Source of the DNA: Rhodopseudomonas sp.
Lineage (GTDB): Bacteria; Pseudomonadota; Alphaproteobacteria; Rhizobiales; Xanthobacteraceae
Direction: 5' to 3'
Length of the DNA: 64,000 bases
Assembly (NCBI RefSeq): GCF_013377015.1
Contig: NZ_JACABA010000001.1
Span: 703,554-767,553 of the forward strand
Each line of letters begins with the position of its first letter. The stretch's first letter is position 1. Shown here in pieces: positions 17,824-26,767 of this stretch. Both the position numbers and the translations under genes were made by a program. The notes beneath the pieces were generated by a model. It did no database searches and had not been told where the DNA came from. It was given only the letters and a program-made list of their open reading frames with translations.

Positions 17824-18729
17824 TCACGTCGTCGCAAAGAATTCCAGCAGCGCTTTTACCGTCGCCTCCGGATCTTCCTCGGTGAGGAAGTGTCCGGAAT
17901 TGACCGGTCCGCCCCGCACGTCGGTCGCCCATTTCTTCCAGGTGTCGAGCGGCGTCGCGACGGATTGCGCGATGCCGGCGTCGCCCCACAGCGCCAGCAT
18001 CGGCACCGCGATCTTGTGGCCGGCGTCATGATCGGCCTTGTCGTGTTCGAAATCGGCATAGGCGCCGGCACGATAATCCTCGCACATCGCGTGCAGCCGC
18101 ATCGGATCGTTGAACGCCGCGAGATAGTGCTGAAGCGCCCTCGGATCGAACGCGCTGAGATCCTTGCTCTTGCTCCAGCTCGCCAGCTTGGTCTTCAGGA
18201 AAAAATCCGGGTTGGCGCCGATCAGCGTTTCGGGCAGCGGCGCCGGCTGTGCCAGGAAGCTCCAATGATAGATCTTGAGCGCGTAGGCGCGGTCGATCCG
18301 CATCCAGTATTCATAGGTCGGCAGGATATCGAGCACCGCGAGCTTGCTCAGCCGGCCGGGATGATCGAGCGCCATCCGATAGCTGACGCGGCCGCCGCGA
18401 TCGTGGCCGGCCAGCGCGAACCGCACATGGCCGAGTTGCTCCATCGCGTCGATCAGCTGCGCTGCCATCGCGCGCTTGGTGTAGGGCGTGTGATCGGCGT
18501 CGCTCTCCGGCATATCGGACCAGCCATAGCCCGGCAGATCGGCGATAATCAGGGTGAACTTCTCCGCCAGGCGCGGCGCCACAAGGTGCCACATCACATG
18601 GGTCTGCGAGAAGCCGTGCAGCAGCAGGAGCGGCGGTCCCTTTCCGCCGACGCGAGCGAAGATTCGGCCGGACCGGGTGTCGATCCACTCGGACGCATAG
18701 CCGGGAAACAGGTCGGCGAGGTCGGGCAT
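17824..18729 (-). CDS. Fluoroacetate (haloacetate) dehalogenase
   Basis: 301-residue alpha/beta hydrolase that cleaves the C-F bond of fluoroacetate, giving glycolate and fluoride. From memory of the R. palustris enzyme RPA1163 (structurally characterised), every key residue is present at the same number: nucleophile D110 in [11 protein letters not shown], carboxylate-binding R111 and R114, D134, the halide pocket H155, W156 and Y219, W185, and general base H280 in SGHFL. Residue 113 is Gly instead of Ala. Start 18729 follows GAGGAATC. The frame extends upstream to 18882, but that part only translates a palindromic repeat. The gene is flanked by repeats on both sides and stands alone between purD and tadA. 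No fluoride exporter gene is in the window. Confidence 0.93.
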   Translation of the reverse strand: MPDLADLFPGYASEWIDTRSGRIFARVGGKGPPLLLLHGFSQTHVMWHLVAPRLAEKFTLIIADLPGYGWSDMPESDADHTPYTKRAMAAQLIDAMEQLGHVRFALAGHDRGGRVSYRMALDHPGRLSKLAVLDILPTYEYWMRIDRAYALKIYHWSFLAQPAPLPETLIGANPDFFLKTKLASWSKSKDLSAFDPRALQHYLAAFNDPMRLHAMCEDYRAGAYADFEHDKADHDAGHKIAVPMLALWGDAGIAQSVATPLDTWKKWATDVRGGPVNSGHFLTEEDPEATVKALLEFFATT

Positions 18730-18770
18730 GGCGGATTCCTCAATCACTTCGAGCGAGCACGACGCAAGAT

Positions 18771-18867
18771 CCTCATCCTGAGGAGCGGTCCGAAGGACCG
18801 CGTCTCGAAGGATGAGGCCGCCCCCACCCTTCGAGACGCGCGCAAACGCGCGCTCCTCAGGGTGAGG
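18771..18867. repeat. Paired palindromic repeat between purD and the dehalogenase gene
   Basis: Unit 1 (18771-18817) has arms CCTCATCCT and AGGATGAGG with an inner GCGGTCC/GGACCGC stem. Unit 2 (18825-18867) has CACCCT/AGGGTG arms around CGCGCG stems. Same family and same two-unit arrangement as 14203-14311. It follows the purD stop and precedes the dehalogenase start on the minus strand. In-frame translation of it yields a peptide of the [14 protein letters not shown] type that often contaminates gene starts in this group. Confidence 0.88.
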
Positions 18868-18907
18868 GCGGAACAACTCCACTAGCTGCCGCGACGTGAC
18901 AACCCAA

Positions 18908-20191
18908 CTACTTGCCGCGGCGTTCCCGCGCCACCGCCTGCCAGCCGATGTCGCGGCGGCAGAATCCCTCGGGCCAGTTGATCACCCCGATCGCCTCGTA
19001 GGCGCGGCGCTGCGCTTCGGCGACGGTCTTGGCCGAGGCGGTGACGTTGAGCACGCGGCCGCCATTGGCGAGAATCCAGTCGCCCGACGCGATGGTGCCG
19101 GCGTGGAAGATCTCGACGCCTTCGATTTTGGCGGCGCGGTCGAGCCCGGCGATGCGGGTGCCCTTCTCGTAGGCGCCGGGGTAGCCCTTCGCCGCCATCA
19201 CCACGGTCAGCGCCGGATCGGGAAACCAGCGCAGGCTGAAATTCTTCAATTGCCCGTCGCAACAGGCGAGCAGCGCCGGCACGATGTCCGACATCATCCG
19301 CAGCATCAGCACCTGGGTTTCCGGGTCGCCGAAACGGACGTTGTATTCGATCAGCTGCGGACCGTCCTCGGTGATCATCAATCCGGCGAACAGCACGCCC
19401 TTGTAGGGCGTGCCCATTGCGCGCATCGCCCGCAGCGTCGGGGTGATGATCCGGTCCATGGCCAGTTGGCAGATCGCGTCCGTCATCACCGGTGCCGGCG
19501 AATAGGCGCCCATGCCGCCGGTGTTCGGCCCCTTGTCGCCGTCAAAGGCGCGCTTGTGATCCTGCGCTGTGGCCAGCGGCACCGCGTGCTCGCCGTCGCA
19601 CAGCACGAAGAACGAGGCTTCCTCGCCGACCATGAACTCCTCGACCACGGCCTCGGCGCCGGCTTCGCCGAAACCACCGCCCAGCATCATGTCGATCGCG
19701 GCCTCGGCTTCCGGCAGCGTCATCGCCACCACCACGCCCTTGCCGGCGGCTAGGCCGTCGGCCTTGATCACGATCGGCGCGCCCTGGGCGCGGATATAGG
19801 CCTTGGCCGCGTCCGAATCGCTGAACCGCTCATAGGCGGCGGTGGGAATAGCGTGAGCCTTGCAGATGTCCTTGGTAAAACCCTTGGAGCTCTCCAGCCG
19901 CGCCGCCGCCTTGCTGGGACCGAACGCCTTGATCCCGGCGGCTTCGAGATCGTCGACGATCCCGGCGGCCAATGGCGCTTCCGGCCCGACCACCACCAGA
20001 TCGACGGCGTTGGCCTTGCAGAACGCGATCACCGCGGCGTGGTCGGCAATATCCAGCGCGACGCAGGTCGCCTGCTCGGCGATGCCGGCATTGCCGGGCG
20101 CGCACCACAATTTGGTCAACAGCGGCGACGCCGCGATCTTCCACGCCAGCGCATGTTCGCGCCCACCTGAACCGAGCAGCAGAATATTCAT
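18908..20191 (-). CDS. purD: Phosphoribosylamine-glycine ligase
   Basis: 427 residues, the normal length. ATP-grasp enzyme of de novo purine synthesis that joins glycine to 5-phosphoribosylamine. It begins [18 protein letters not shown], which fixes the start at 20191; the open frame to 20419 is not part of it. Further marks: [14 protein letters not shown], the [11 protein letters not shown] region, [15 protein letters not shown] (ATP-grasp), [10 protein letters not shown] and VRFGDPETQ. Monocistronic in appearance. Its 3' end is followed by a paired palindromic repeat. Confidence 0.97.
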   Translation of the reverse strand: MNILLLGSGGREHALAWKIAASPLLTKLWCAPGNAGIAEQATCVALDIADHAAVIAFCKANAVDLVVVGPEAPLAAGIVDDLEAAGIKAFGPSKAAARLESSKGFTKDICKAHAIPTAAYERFSDSDAAKAYIRAQGAPIVIKADGLAAGKGVVVAMTLPEAEAAIDMMLGGGFGEAGAEAVVEEFMVGEEASFFVLCDGEHAVPLATAQDHKRAFDGDKGPNTGGMGAYSPAPVMTDAICQLAMDRIITPTLRAMRAMGTPYKGVLFAGLMITEDGPQLIEYNVRFGDPETQVLMLRMMSDIVPALLACCDGQLKNFSLRWFPDPALTVVMAAKGYPGAYEKGTRIAGLDRAAKIEGVEIFHAGTIASGDWILANGGRVLNVTASAKTVAEAQRRAYEAIGVINWPEGFCRRDIGWQAVARERRGK

Positions 20192-20276
20192 CGACAAGCC
20201 AGACCCGGAACGCGGTGGACGATGCGCGAGGGTGTAGCATGGCCCGGGCGCACCGCAACAAGCCGCGGCGCGAAGC

Positions 20277-20795
20277 TCACAGGGAGATTGGGCGATCCGT
20301 CGCGAGGCCGGCGGATTTCGCCCGCCAGGCCCTGACCAGCGCGATTCCCCAGCCGAGGAAATAGCCCGAGCAGGCACCCGAGACCGCCTGGCCGGCGATC
20401 GCGACACCGGCGAACGCATCCAGCTTCATCGCCGCCACCACCGCGACCGCATATTGCAACAGGAACACCGTCAGGTTGCGAACCAGCGGCACGACGCTTC
20501 CCGGGCGCACGACATTGCCCTGTTCGTCGACATCGATCGCACCGGCGCCGCGAATCAAAGCGACGGTCAGGAATACGGCCGCCGCCGCAAACCAGATCAG
20601 CACCAGGCTTGCCGCCTTGCCGCCGAGGACAAGGCGGGACAGTCCCATCAGCAGGAACACCGCCGGCACGATCAGGACGCGCCAGATCGGCCGGGTCGTC
20701 GGCCGCAGTGCCTGACCGCCCTGCCAGGCGAGGAAGGCCAGCAGCGCGAACACCCAGATCGGCGTGTTGACGAGAATTTGCATCGCGGTCTGCAT
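20277..20795 (-). CDS. DUF6622-like membrane protein
   Basis: 172 residues with about five hydrophobic segments (starting at [20 protein letters not shown]). The segment [13 protein letters not shown] is typical of the family. No function is known. Last gene of a four-gene run (hydrolase, membrane protein, winged helix regulator, this gene), with 29 bp to the regulator gene upstream. The start at 20795 gives the expected [14 protein letters not shown]; a second ATG follows at 20783. Confidence 0.75.
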   Translation of the reverse strand: MQTAMQILVNTPIWVFALLAFLAWQGGQALRPTTRPIWRVLIVPAVFLLMGLSRLVLGGKAASLVLIWFAAAAVFLTVALIRGAGAIDVDEQGNVVRPGSVVPLVRNLTVFLLQYAVAVVAAMKLDAFAGVAIAGQAVSGACSGYFLGWGIALVRAWRAKSAGLATDRPISL

Positions 20796-20824
20796 CGCTT
20801 TGTTTCCTGTCTGATGGTTGCGGC

Positions 20825-21124
20825 TCAGGTCGGCGGCATCGCGATGATGTCGCGCAATGTCGCAACATGCCGGGCGAAGGCGCCGCGACCGACGACGGTG
20901 ACGGTCACGGTGGTCTGCGGCTTCTTGCCGACAAAGGCTTTGTCCACCGCGACGTAGCCGGCCTTGGCCAGCGTCTCGATATGCGCGCCGAGATTGCCGT
21001 CGGTCGCGCCGGTGAGTTTCTTCAGCCGGGCGAATTCGAGCCCCTGCCCAGCCGGCAGCGCGTTCAGCGCCGCCATGATCCGCAGCCGCAGCGGCTGGTG
21101 AATGATATCGTCGAGTTCGGCCAT
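20825..21124 (-). CDS. Winged-helix transcriptional regulator (HTH_34-like)
   Basis: 99 residues forming one winged helix domain: an N-terminal IHQPLRLRIMAALNAL helix, the recognition region LKKLTGATDGNLGAHIETL, and a beta wing containing KKPQTTVTVT. This type lacks a separate sensor domain and resembles ArsR/PadR proteins. It sits third in the operon, directly after a membrane protein gene (3-bp gap). A prominent palindrome at 22720-22746, upstream of the operon's first gene, is the obvious candidate operator. Confidence 0.85.
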   Translation of the reverse strand: MAELDDIIHQPLRLRIMAALNALPAGQGLEFARLKKLTGATDGNLGAHIETLAKAGYVAVDKAFVGKKPQTTVTVTVVGRGAFARHVATLRDIIAMPPT

Positions 21125-21127
21125 GGC

Positions 21128-21679
21128 TCAGCTCCGGCGCATCCAGAGGCCGCCGAGCATCAACCCGCCACCGTTCACCGCCGCCATCCACAATTCGAAC
21201 CACGGGCCGAGATACGCATAGCCGATCAGTGTCAACGCCGCGGTCGTGAGCCCGATCGCCACGAAGACGTTGCCGACCCAAAGTCCGACGATGACGTAAG
21301 CGAGCATGAAATACAGCGGCCAGAACGTGCCGGTCTCGCGGGGGCCGAAATGCCCCAGCCAGCAGGCGAAGGTGCCGAAAGCGATGAACAGCACGAAGGC
21401 GGCGACCGCGCGGTGATCGAAGCTCCGCACGCCGGTGCGCGGAGCGGTCACCGTGCTGATCAGGAACGAACCGCCGGTGCCGACGACGTAGATTGCGATC
21501 CACGACGCATCGGCGTAACGCGGCCAGGCGAAGGTGATGAGATGTCCCACCAGCGTCAACGCGCCCCACAGGATCATCATCAGGCTGGCGCGCTGATAGG
21601 TCAGTGACTGCCGCACCCGCCGGGCGATGTCGTCGATCTCCGACAGCGCGGCGGCGGCCGCTTTCGCATCGATCGTCAT
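21128..21679 (-). CDS. Polytopic membrane protein of unknown function
   Basis: 183 residues: a cytoplasmic N-terminal helix (about 1-30, SEIDDIARRVRQSLTYQRAS) followed by about five membrane segments. Similar proteins are encoded beside small winged helix regulators in other alphaproteobacteria (recollection, not searched), which suggests that the pair works together, perhaps as a membrane-linked regulator. The start overlaps the hydrolase stop (ATGA, 21676-21679), so the genes are translationally coupled. Confidence 0.75.
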   Translation of the reverse strand: MTIDAKAAAAALSEIDDIARRVRQSLTYQRASLMMILWGALTLVGHLITFAWPRYADASWIAIYVVGTGGSFLISTVTAPRTGVRSFDHRAVAAFVLFIAFGTFACWLGHFGPRETGTFWPLYFMLAYVIVGLWVGNVFVAIGLTTAALTLIGYAYLGPWFELWMAAVNGGGLMLGGLWMRRS

Positions 21680-22683
21680 GTCCCCGCCCCGGCGCTGGCG
21701 ACGTCGTCGGCGATCGCCGACACCGCCGCCGGATCGCTGACGATGCCCATGTGATTGACGCCCTTCACCAGCCGAACCACGGCCGACGGCACGACGCTGC
21801 GCACCGCGGTGTCGTATTTGTCGGCAACCATCAGCTCGTCATCCGTGCCGGAGAAGACCGTGATCGGTCGGGTCGCCGCCGCAAGATCGGTGCGGAAGTC
21901 GGCATGGGTGCCGAAATTGCTGCGCAGCCGTTCGGTGTAGCTCGCCACCAGTCGCCCTTCGGAATGCGGCGGCACCGCGAAGGCCACAACGGGCAACGCG
22001 TCGCAGCAGTTGATGCCCAACTTGTGCAACAAGATCAGCCCGACAATGCGCGGAACATCAGCGTTGGCCCAGCCGCCGGTACCCGGGCGGGTGGTCGGCG
22101 CGTCATAGCCCAGATAGGGCGCGAGCAGCACCGTGCGCGCGAACAAGTTCTGGATCTTCGAGCCGGCGACCCGCAGCGCAAAGCCGCCACCCGAGGAGTG
22201 GCCGATCAGCGTCAGCGGCGCGGTCGGGTTGGCTTGCCTGATCACCGCGACCAGTTCGGCCAGATCGTCCTCGAGCTGACCGACATAGCCGATGTCGCCC
22301 CGTGTGCCGGAAGCGCCATGGCCGCGAATATCCACCGCGTAGGTCTGCACGCCGCGCAGCGCCAGCGCCGAGGACAGTGCGTGGATCGTGGTCCCGCTCG
22401 ACCCTGACGATCCGTGGACGACGACGGCGATTCGATCGGTCGCCGCGCTACGCGCCGGATAGTGACGGTAAGCGAGCGCCGTGCCGTCGCGGCCCTGGAA
22501 GCGTTCGAGTTCGGGTAGCCCCGAGAAATCCACCGATTTACGGGCGTCCGAGATCGAGGTCAGTTCCGGCGGATGCTCAAGCGGCCAACCGACCAGCCCG
22601 GCCAGAATCAACGCAACGAGGCCGGTGGCGGCGAGGCCCCAGCGGATGGTCTTCAAACTCCCGGAAACGATGGTGGCGACCAT
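21676..22683 (-). CDS. Membrane-anchored alpha/beta hydrolase (serine aminopeptidase S33/lysophospholipase-like)
   Basis: 335 residues. One N-terminal membrane segment (about 12-32) is followed by an alpha/beta hydrolase domain. The nucleophile elbow GHSSGGG is intact; Asp is likely in FSGTDDEL and His in GVNHMGI. VVVHGSSGSSG forms the oxyanion region. The substrate is unknown; lipids or esters at the membrane surface would fit. The start at 22683 follows GGGAGG by 8 bases. First gene of a four-gene operon whose promoter region carries overlapping palindromes. Confidence 0.85.
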   Translation of the reverse strand: MVATIVSGSLKTIRWGLAATGLVALILAGLVGWPLEHPPELTSISDARKSVDFSGLPELERFQGRDGTALAYRHYPARSAATDRIAVVVHGSSGSSGTTIHALSSALALRGVQTYAVDIRGHGASGTRGDIGYVGQLEDDLAELVAVIRQANPTAPLTLIGHSSGGGFALRVAGSKIQNLFARTVLLAPYLGYDAPTTRPGTGGWANADVPRIVGLILLHKLGINCCDALPVVAFAVPPHSEGRLVASYTERLRSNFGTHADFRTDLAAATRPITVFSGTDDELMVADKYDTAVRSVVPSAVVRLVKGVNHMGIVSDPAAVSAIADDVASAGAGT

Positions 22684-22719
22684 TGTCAAAACCTCCCTGA
22701 AAAGCGTCCGACTGATTAT

Positions 22720-22746
22720 TTACAGAGAACTCTGTAATACAGAGTT
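22720..22746. promoter_or_regulatory. Overlapping palindromic operator upstream of the hydrolase operon
   Basis: TTACAGAG-AA-CTCTGTAA (22720-22737) is a perfect inverted repeat. AACTCTGT-AAT-ACAGAGTT (22728-22746) is a second perfect inverted repeat sharing its right arm, so there are three ACAGAG half-sites. On the minus strand it ends about 37 bases before the hydrolase ATG, where promoter boxes are expected (a TAAATAAT-like -10 at 22715-22722). It also lies 78 bp before xseA on the plus strand. The winged helix protein encoded at 20825 is the likely ligand (inference). Confidence 0.8.
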
Positions 22747-22823
22747 GAAGCTCTGGCAAGGGTTGATGGCGGCGACCGCCAAAAATCCCTACCTTGCAGA
22801 CCAACCTGAAAGTCGCCGAATCG

Positions 22824-24449
22824 ATGGCCAAGCTGCTCGCGCCCGATACCCTTGTGAATGCTCCGGAATTCACCGTCACCGAGCTGTCCTCGGCGCTGAA
22901 GCGGACGGTCGAGGACGCCTATGGGCATGTCCGGGTGCGCGGCGAGATTTCCGGCTTTCGCGGGCCGCATTCCTCCGGCCACTGTTATTTCGCGCTGAAG
23001 GACGAAGGCGCCAAGATCGAGGCGGTGATCTGGAAGGGCGTCCACAGCCGGATGCGGTTCAAGCCGCAGGAAGGCTTGGAAGTGATCGCCACCGGCAAGC
23101 TCACCACCTATCCCGGCTCCTCGAAGTACCAGATCGTGATCGAGGCAATCGAGCCCGCCGGGGTCGGCGCACTGATGGCCTTGATGGAAGAGCGCAAGCG
23201 CAAGCTCGGCGCCGAAGGTCTGTTCGACGAGGCGCGCAAGCAGCTGCTGCCGTATCTGCCGGAGGTGATCGGCGTGGTGACGTCGCCGACCGGCGCGGTG
23301 ATCCGCGACATCCTGCATCGTCTCGAAGATCGCTTCCCGCGCCACGTGCTGGTGTGGCCGGTGCGGGTGCAGGGCGAAGGCTCGGCCGAACAGATCGCGG
23401 CCGCGATCCACGGCTTTAACGCGCTGCCGGAGGGCGGCAAGATCCCCCGGCCCGATCTGCTGATCGTGGCGCGCGGCGGCGGTTCGCTGGAGGACCTGTG
23501 GTCGTTCAACGAAGAGATCGTGGTCCGCGCCGCCGCCGAAAGCATGATCCCGCTGATCTCGGCGGTGGGGCACGAGACCGACATCACGCTGATCGACTTC
23601 GCCGCCGACAAGCGCGCGCCGACGCCGACCGCGGCCGCCGAGATGGCGGTGCCGGTGCGCGCCGAATTGTTCGTCGAGGTCACAAGTTTGGCGCGTCGCA
23701 CGATGCTGTGCTGGCAACGCGCCCAGGAATCGCGCCGCAACGAACTGCGCGCCGCGGTGCGCGCGCTGCCGGCGGCCGGTGAGTTGCTCGCAATCCCGCG
23801 GCAGCGGCTCGACGGCGCCGCGGCGGCGCTGCCACGCGCGCTGAAGGCCAACACCCACGCGCATCATCGCCGCTTCGCGCAGGCCAGCGCCGGCCTGACG
23901 CTACGAGTTCTGCGCGATCAGGTCGCGCATGCGGCACATCGGCTCTCCGTGAGCGGCGAACGGCTGACGCACGGCGCCCGGGCCGGGCTGCGGCAGCGCC
24001 GCGAACGCTTCGCCGGGCTTGAGATCAGGCTGAAGGCGTCGAAGCTGGCCAATGCGCAGGCGCAACGCGTCCGGATCGGCAGCGAGCGCGAACGCACGGT
24101 TCGCCTCGCCGAGCGAGCCCGGCGCGCGCTATCGACGCTGATCGAACGCAAGCAGGCCCGCGTCGCGCATGCCGGACAATTGCTCGCCGCGCTGTCCTAC
24201 CGCGGCGTGCTGGCGCGTGGCTTTGCGCTGGTGCGCGACGCCCAGGGGCAGTCGATCCACGCCGCCGCCGGCATCGGCGCGGGCGCGAGACTCAGCCTCG
24301 AATTTGCCGATGGCCGTGTTGGCGCGACGGCCGACTCGGACGGAGCGGACGCGACCCGTGCGGCGAGGCCGGCCGCAGCGAAGCCCGCCTCCAGCGCGAC
24401 CGCTGCAAAGCGCAGCGCCAAAGCGGTCGACCAGGGATCGCTGTTCTAG
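22824..24449 (+). CDS. xseA: Exodeoxyribonuclease VII large subunit
   Basis: 541 residues. Degrades single-stranded DNA together with XseB. Order: N-terminal OB fold ([31 protein letters not shown]), catalytic domain with [29 protein letters not shown] and [28 protein letters not shown], then a long coiled coil (about 300-440) and an Ala/Lys-rich tail. I start it at the ATG at 22824; the frame runs back to a TTG at 22794. xseB is not adjacent. The 3' end faces the next gene with only 15 bp between. Confidence 0.95.
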   Translation: MAKLLAPDTLVNAPEFTVTELSSALKRTVEDAYGHVRVRGEISGFRGPHSSGHCYFALKDEGAKIEAVIWKGVHSRMRFKPQEGLEVIATGKLTTYPGSSKYQIVIEAIEPAGVGALMALMEERKRKLGAEGLFDEARKQLLPYLPEVIGVVTSPTGAVIRDILHRLEDRFPRHVLVWPVRVQGEGSAEQIAAAIHGFNALPEGGKIPRPDLLIVARGGGSLEDLWSFNEEIVVRAAAESMIPLISAVGHETDITLIDFAADKRAPTPTAAAEMAVPVRAELFVEVTSLARRTMLCWQRAQESRRNELRAAVRALPAAGELLAIPRQRLDGAAAALPRALKANTHAHHRRFAQASAGLTLRVLRDQVAHAAHRLSVSGERLTHGARAGLRQRRERFAGLEIRLKASKLANAQAQRVRIGSERERTVRLAERARRALSTLIERKQARVAHAGQLLAALSYRGVLARGFALVRDAQGQSIHAAAGIGAGARLSLEFADGRVGATADSDGADATRAARPAAAKPASSATAAKRSAKAVDQGSLF

Positions 24450-24464
24450 CCAGCAGCAAGCACG

Positions 24465-25295
24465 CTACCGGCCCAGCCATTTGACGACCCGCTTCTGCGC
24501 GTCGTCGCGGGCGACAGGATCGCTGCCGAGATGACCGTGATCGGGGCCGTCCGACGCCGCCGAGATCATCCCCAGCGGCAGATCCGCCCGGTCGAAATCC
24601 TGATAGGCGCCGGGATAGACCACGATTCGCGCCAGCGCACTGCGTCCGCGGGCGCCGTCGATCATCTGCCGGCACGCCACGGGCGAGCTGATATCGTCGT
24701 TTCCGCCGATCATCAGCAGCGTCGGAACCCGCGCGCTCCATCCCAGCCCCGATGACAGCCGGCAGTCGGGATAGAACACCACCGCGGTGTGAAAATCCGG
24801 CTCGCGCTTGCCGATCGCCAGTTGCGGCCGCACCGCCCACAGCACGGCGCTGGCGCCGTTGCCCCAGCCCAGCAGGCTGATCCGATCGGGCGCGACCCAG
24901 CTCTGCTTCGCCAGCCATTGCCGCGACGCCAGGATATCGGTGACGCGCTCGCGCCGCGCCAACACGCGGCGATCCTTGACTCGGCATTGCGGTCCCAATT
25001 CGCGCGAGGCGTAGCTGTCGGGCAGCAATACGGCGCGGCCGGTCTTGAGCAATTGTTCGGCCCAATCGGCGTAGCGCGGTTGGATCGGCTCCAGTCTTGC
25101 CGCCAATCCACCGCAACCATGCAGCGCGATCACCGCCTGGAACGGTCCGTCGCCATCGGGCTTGTAGAGCGTCGCATGCAGCACGCCATCGGCGCGCGGA
25201 ATCTCCACCACGATCGGCGCTGGCAGCGACGATGCGCTGGCGGCGTGGCTGACGGCGAACAACGCCGCGGACGTCAAGATTGACAGCAGGCGCAT
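24465..25295 (-). CDS. Exported dienelactone-hydrolase-like protein lacking the nucleophile
   Basis: 276 residues with a signal peptide (about 1-22, ending SHAASAS). The fold matches the dienelactone hydrolase family: VIALHGCGG oxyanion segment, RAVLLPDSYASRELG, and a late GHL-type His. The nucleophile elbow, normally G-x-[S/C]-x-G, reads G143-W-G-N-G147, so position 145 is Gly. A single base change from AGC to GGC would explain it. The protein may be inactive, or the family may use a different residue. The start at 25295 is preceded by GGGGACG; the frame extends to 25367 without a signal peptide. Tail to tail with xseA. Confidence 0.8.
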   Translation of the reverse strand: MRLLSILTSAALFAVSHAASASSLPAPIVVEIPRADGVLHATLYKPDGDGPFQAVIALHGCGGLAARLEPIQPRYADWAEQLLKTGRAVLLPDSYASRELGPQCRVKDRRVLARRERVTDILASRQWLAKQSWVAPDRISLLGWGNGASAVLWAVRPQLAIGKREPDFHTAVVFYPDCRLSSGLGWSARVPTLLMIGGNDDISSPVACRQMIDGARGRSALARIVVYPGAYQDFDRADLPLGMISAASDGPDHGHLGSDPVARDDAQKRVVKWLGR

Positions 25296-25476
25296 CGCGC
25301 GTCCCCAGTCGCCGGGGTTTTCCGGCAAACGCCACGATATCACGCAGGAAAATCCCGGATTCATCACAAGTGAGTGGTTTGCAAAGCGGCCGCTGCGACA
25401 TATTTATGGTAGACGGTATTGTGGGTTGCGTGGCCGGAGATTGAAATTTTCCGCCTGAATTTTCTGGAGAACAGCC

Positions 25477-25704
25477 GTGCTGAATAAATTCGGCCCCTCG
25501 GGCTCGGGCGAAGCCCAGGTGCAATATCTGGACGGCGACTTCCGCGTGATCTCACCCGGCACCTATGTGCGCTGCGCGATCACCGGGGTGCATATTCCAC
25601 TGGACGAGTTGAAATACTGGAGCGTGGATCTGAAGGAAGCCTATTCGGTTCCGAGCGCCGTGCTGCAGCGGCATTTTCCCGCCGCGCTGAAGCCGAAGGC
25701 CTGA
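25477..25704 (+). CDS. DUF2093 protein
   Basis: 75-residue cytoplasmic protein of an alphaproteobacterial family without known function. The conserved core is YLDGDFRVISPGTYVRCAITG followed by IPLDELKYWSVD. It starts with GTG at 25477, preceded by TGGAGA with suitable spacing. Monocistronic, divergent from the exported hydrolase-like gene, with 181 bp between, and tail to tail with lpxK. Confidence 0.88.
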   Translation: MLNKFGPSGSGEAQVQYLDGDFRVISPGTYVRCAITGVHIPLDELKYWSVDLKEAYSVPSAVLQRHFPAALKPKA

Positions 25705-25747
25705 TCCCGCGGTCGTCGTCGCCCCAAACTGCGGAGCTGATCCGCGA

Positions 25748-26767
25748 TCAGTGAGCGCGAAACGATTTCGCGCGTGCTTCGGCGAGTCGATCCACCATGA
25801 AGCGGCGCAGCCTCGCCGGGTCGTCGAACTTCAGAGTGACGGCGAACGCAACGATCTTCGCCGCAGGCGATGCTACATCGCCGCCGAGCCGCGCCAGATC
25901 CTTCTGGGTGGTCACCAGGGCCAGCCCGTCGCGGCAGGCGGCATCGATCAGGCCATCGATTTCGGCTGCCGAAAAGGAATGATGATCGGGAAACGGTTTT
26001 TCCGCGACGACGTCCACGCCGCTCTTGCGCAGCGTTGCGAAGAAGCGTTGCGGATCGCCGATGCCGGCAAAGGCCAGCACGCGCTTGCCGGTCAGCGCGA
26101 CGACCGAAGCGTCGTCGGGTTTCAGATGCGCGCGCAGCACCAGACCGCCTTTGGCTTCGACTGCGGTCGCCACCGCGGCGGCGGCGGTGCCGTCGCCGAC
26201 GATGACCAGCGCATCGGTGCGCGCTAGTTGCGGCGGCAGCGGCGCGCGCAGGGGACCCGCCGGAAACACCCGACCATTACCCAGCCCGCGATCGCCATCG
26301 ATCACGATCAGCGACGTATCCTTGACCAGCGCCGGATTCTGAAATCCGTCGTCCATCAGGATCACGCTGGCGCCGCGCGAGCGCGCCAGCGCTGCACCGG
26401 CGACGCGGTCCCTGGCAACCACGACGGGCACCCGACGCGCCATCATCAGCGGCTCGTCGCCGACGTCGGCAGCGACATGCCGTTCCGGATCGACGCTGAC
26501 CGGGCCGCGCAGCCGTCCGCCATAACCGCGGCTCAGAACCACGGGCACCTCGTCCAGTTCCCGCAGCAACTCGACCAGCGCCAGCGTCGTGGGCGTCTTG
26601 CCGGCACCGCCGACGTGAAAATTGCCGACGCAGAACACCGGGACGCCAACCTCGACGCCGGACCACGTCATACGCTGCGCGGCAACGGCGCCGTAGACAG
26701 CGCCGAGCGGCATCAGCAATCGTCCTACCCACGATGACGGCCGGTGCCAGAAGGCCGGCTCATGCAT
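25748..26767 (-). CDS. lpxK: Tetraacyldisaccharide 4'-kinase
   Basis: 339 residues. Phosphorylates the 4' position of the lipid A disaccharide at the inner membrane. An N-terminal amphipathic/membrane segment (HRPSSWVGRLLMPLGAVYG) precedes the P-loop GNFHVGGAGKTPTT. VVLSRGYGGRL and the VILMDDGFQNPAL switch region are typical. The start at 26767 (MHEPAFWHRP) overlaps the end of waaA by 8 bases, so translation is coupled. It is the last gene of the pmbA-cysQ-DUF4170-waaA-lpxK run. Confidence 0.95.
   Translation of the reverse strand: MHEPAFWHRPSSWVGRLLMPLGAVYGAVAAQRMTWSGVEVGVPVFCVGNFHVGGAGKTPTTLALVELLRELDEVPVVLSRGYGGRLRGPVSVDPERHVAADVGDEPLMMARRVPVVVARDRVAGAALARSRGASVILMDDGFQNPALVKDTSLIVIDGDRGLGNGRVFPAGPLRAPLPPQLARTDALVIVGDGTAAAAVATAVEAKGGLVLRAHLKPDDASVVALTGKRVLAFAGIGDPQRFFATLRKSGVDVVAEKPFPDHHSFSAAEIDGLIDAACRDGLALVTTQKDLARLGGDVASPAAKIVAFAVTLKFDDPARLRRFMVDRLAEARAKSFRAH

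Noticed and set aside
18730-18882. N-terminal extension of the dehalogenase frame
   Set aside because: It translates the palindromic repeat at 18771-18867; a good ribosome binding site and the family start are at 18729.
20796-21569. Upstream extension of the DUF6622 frame through the regulator and membrane genes
   Set aside because: Out-of-frame reading of two real genes; the family sequence starts at 20795.
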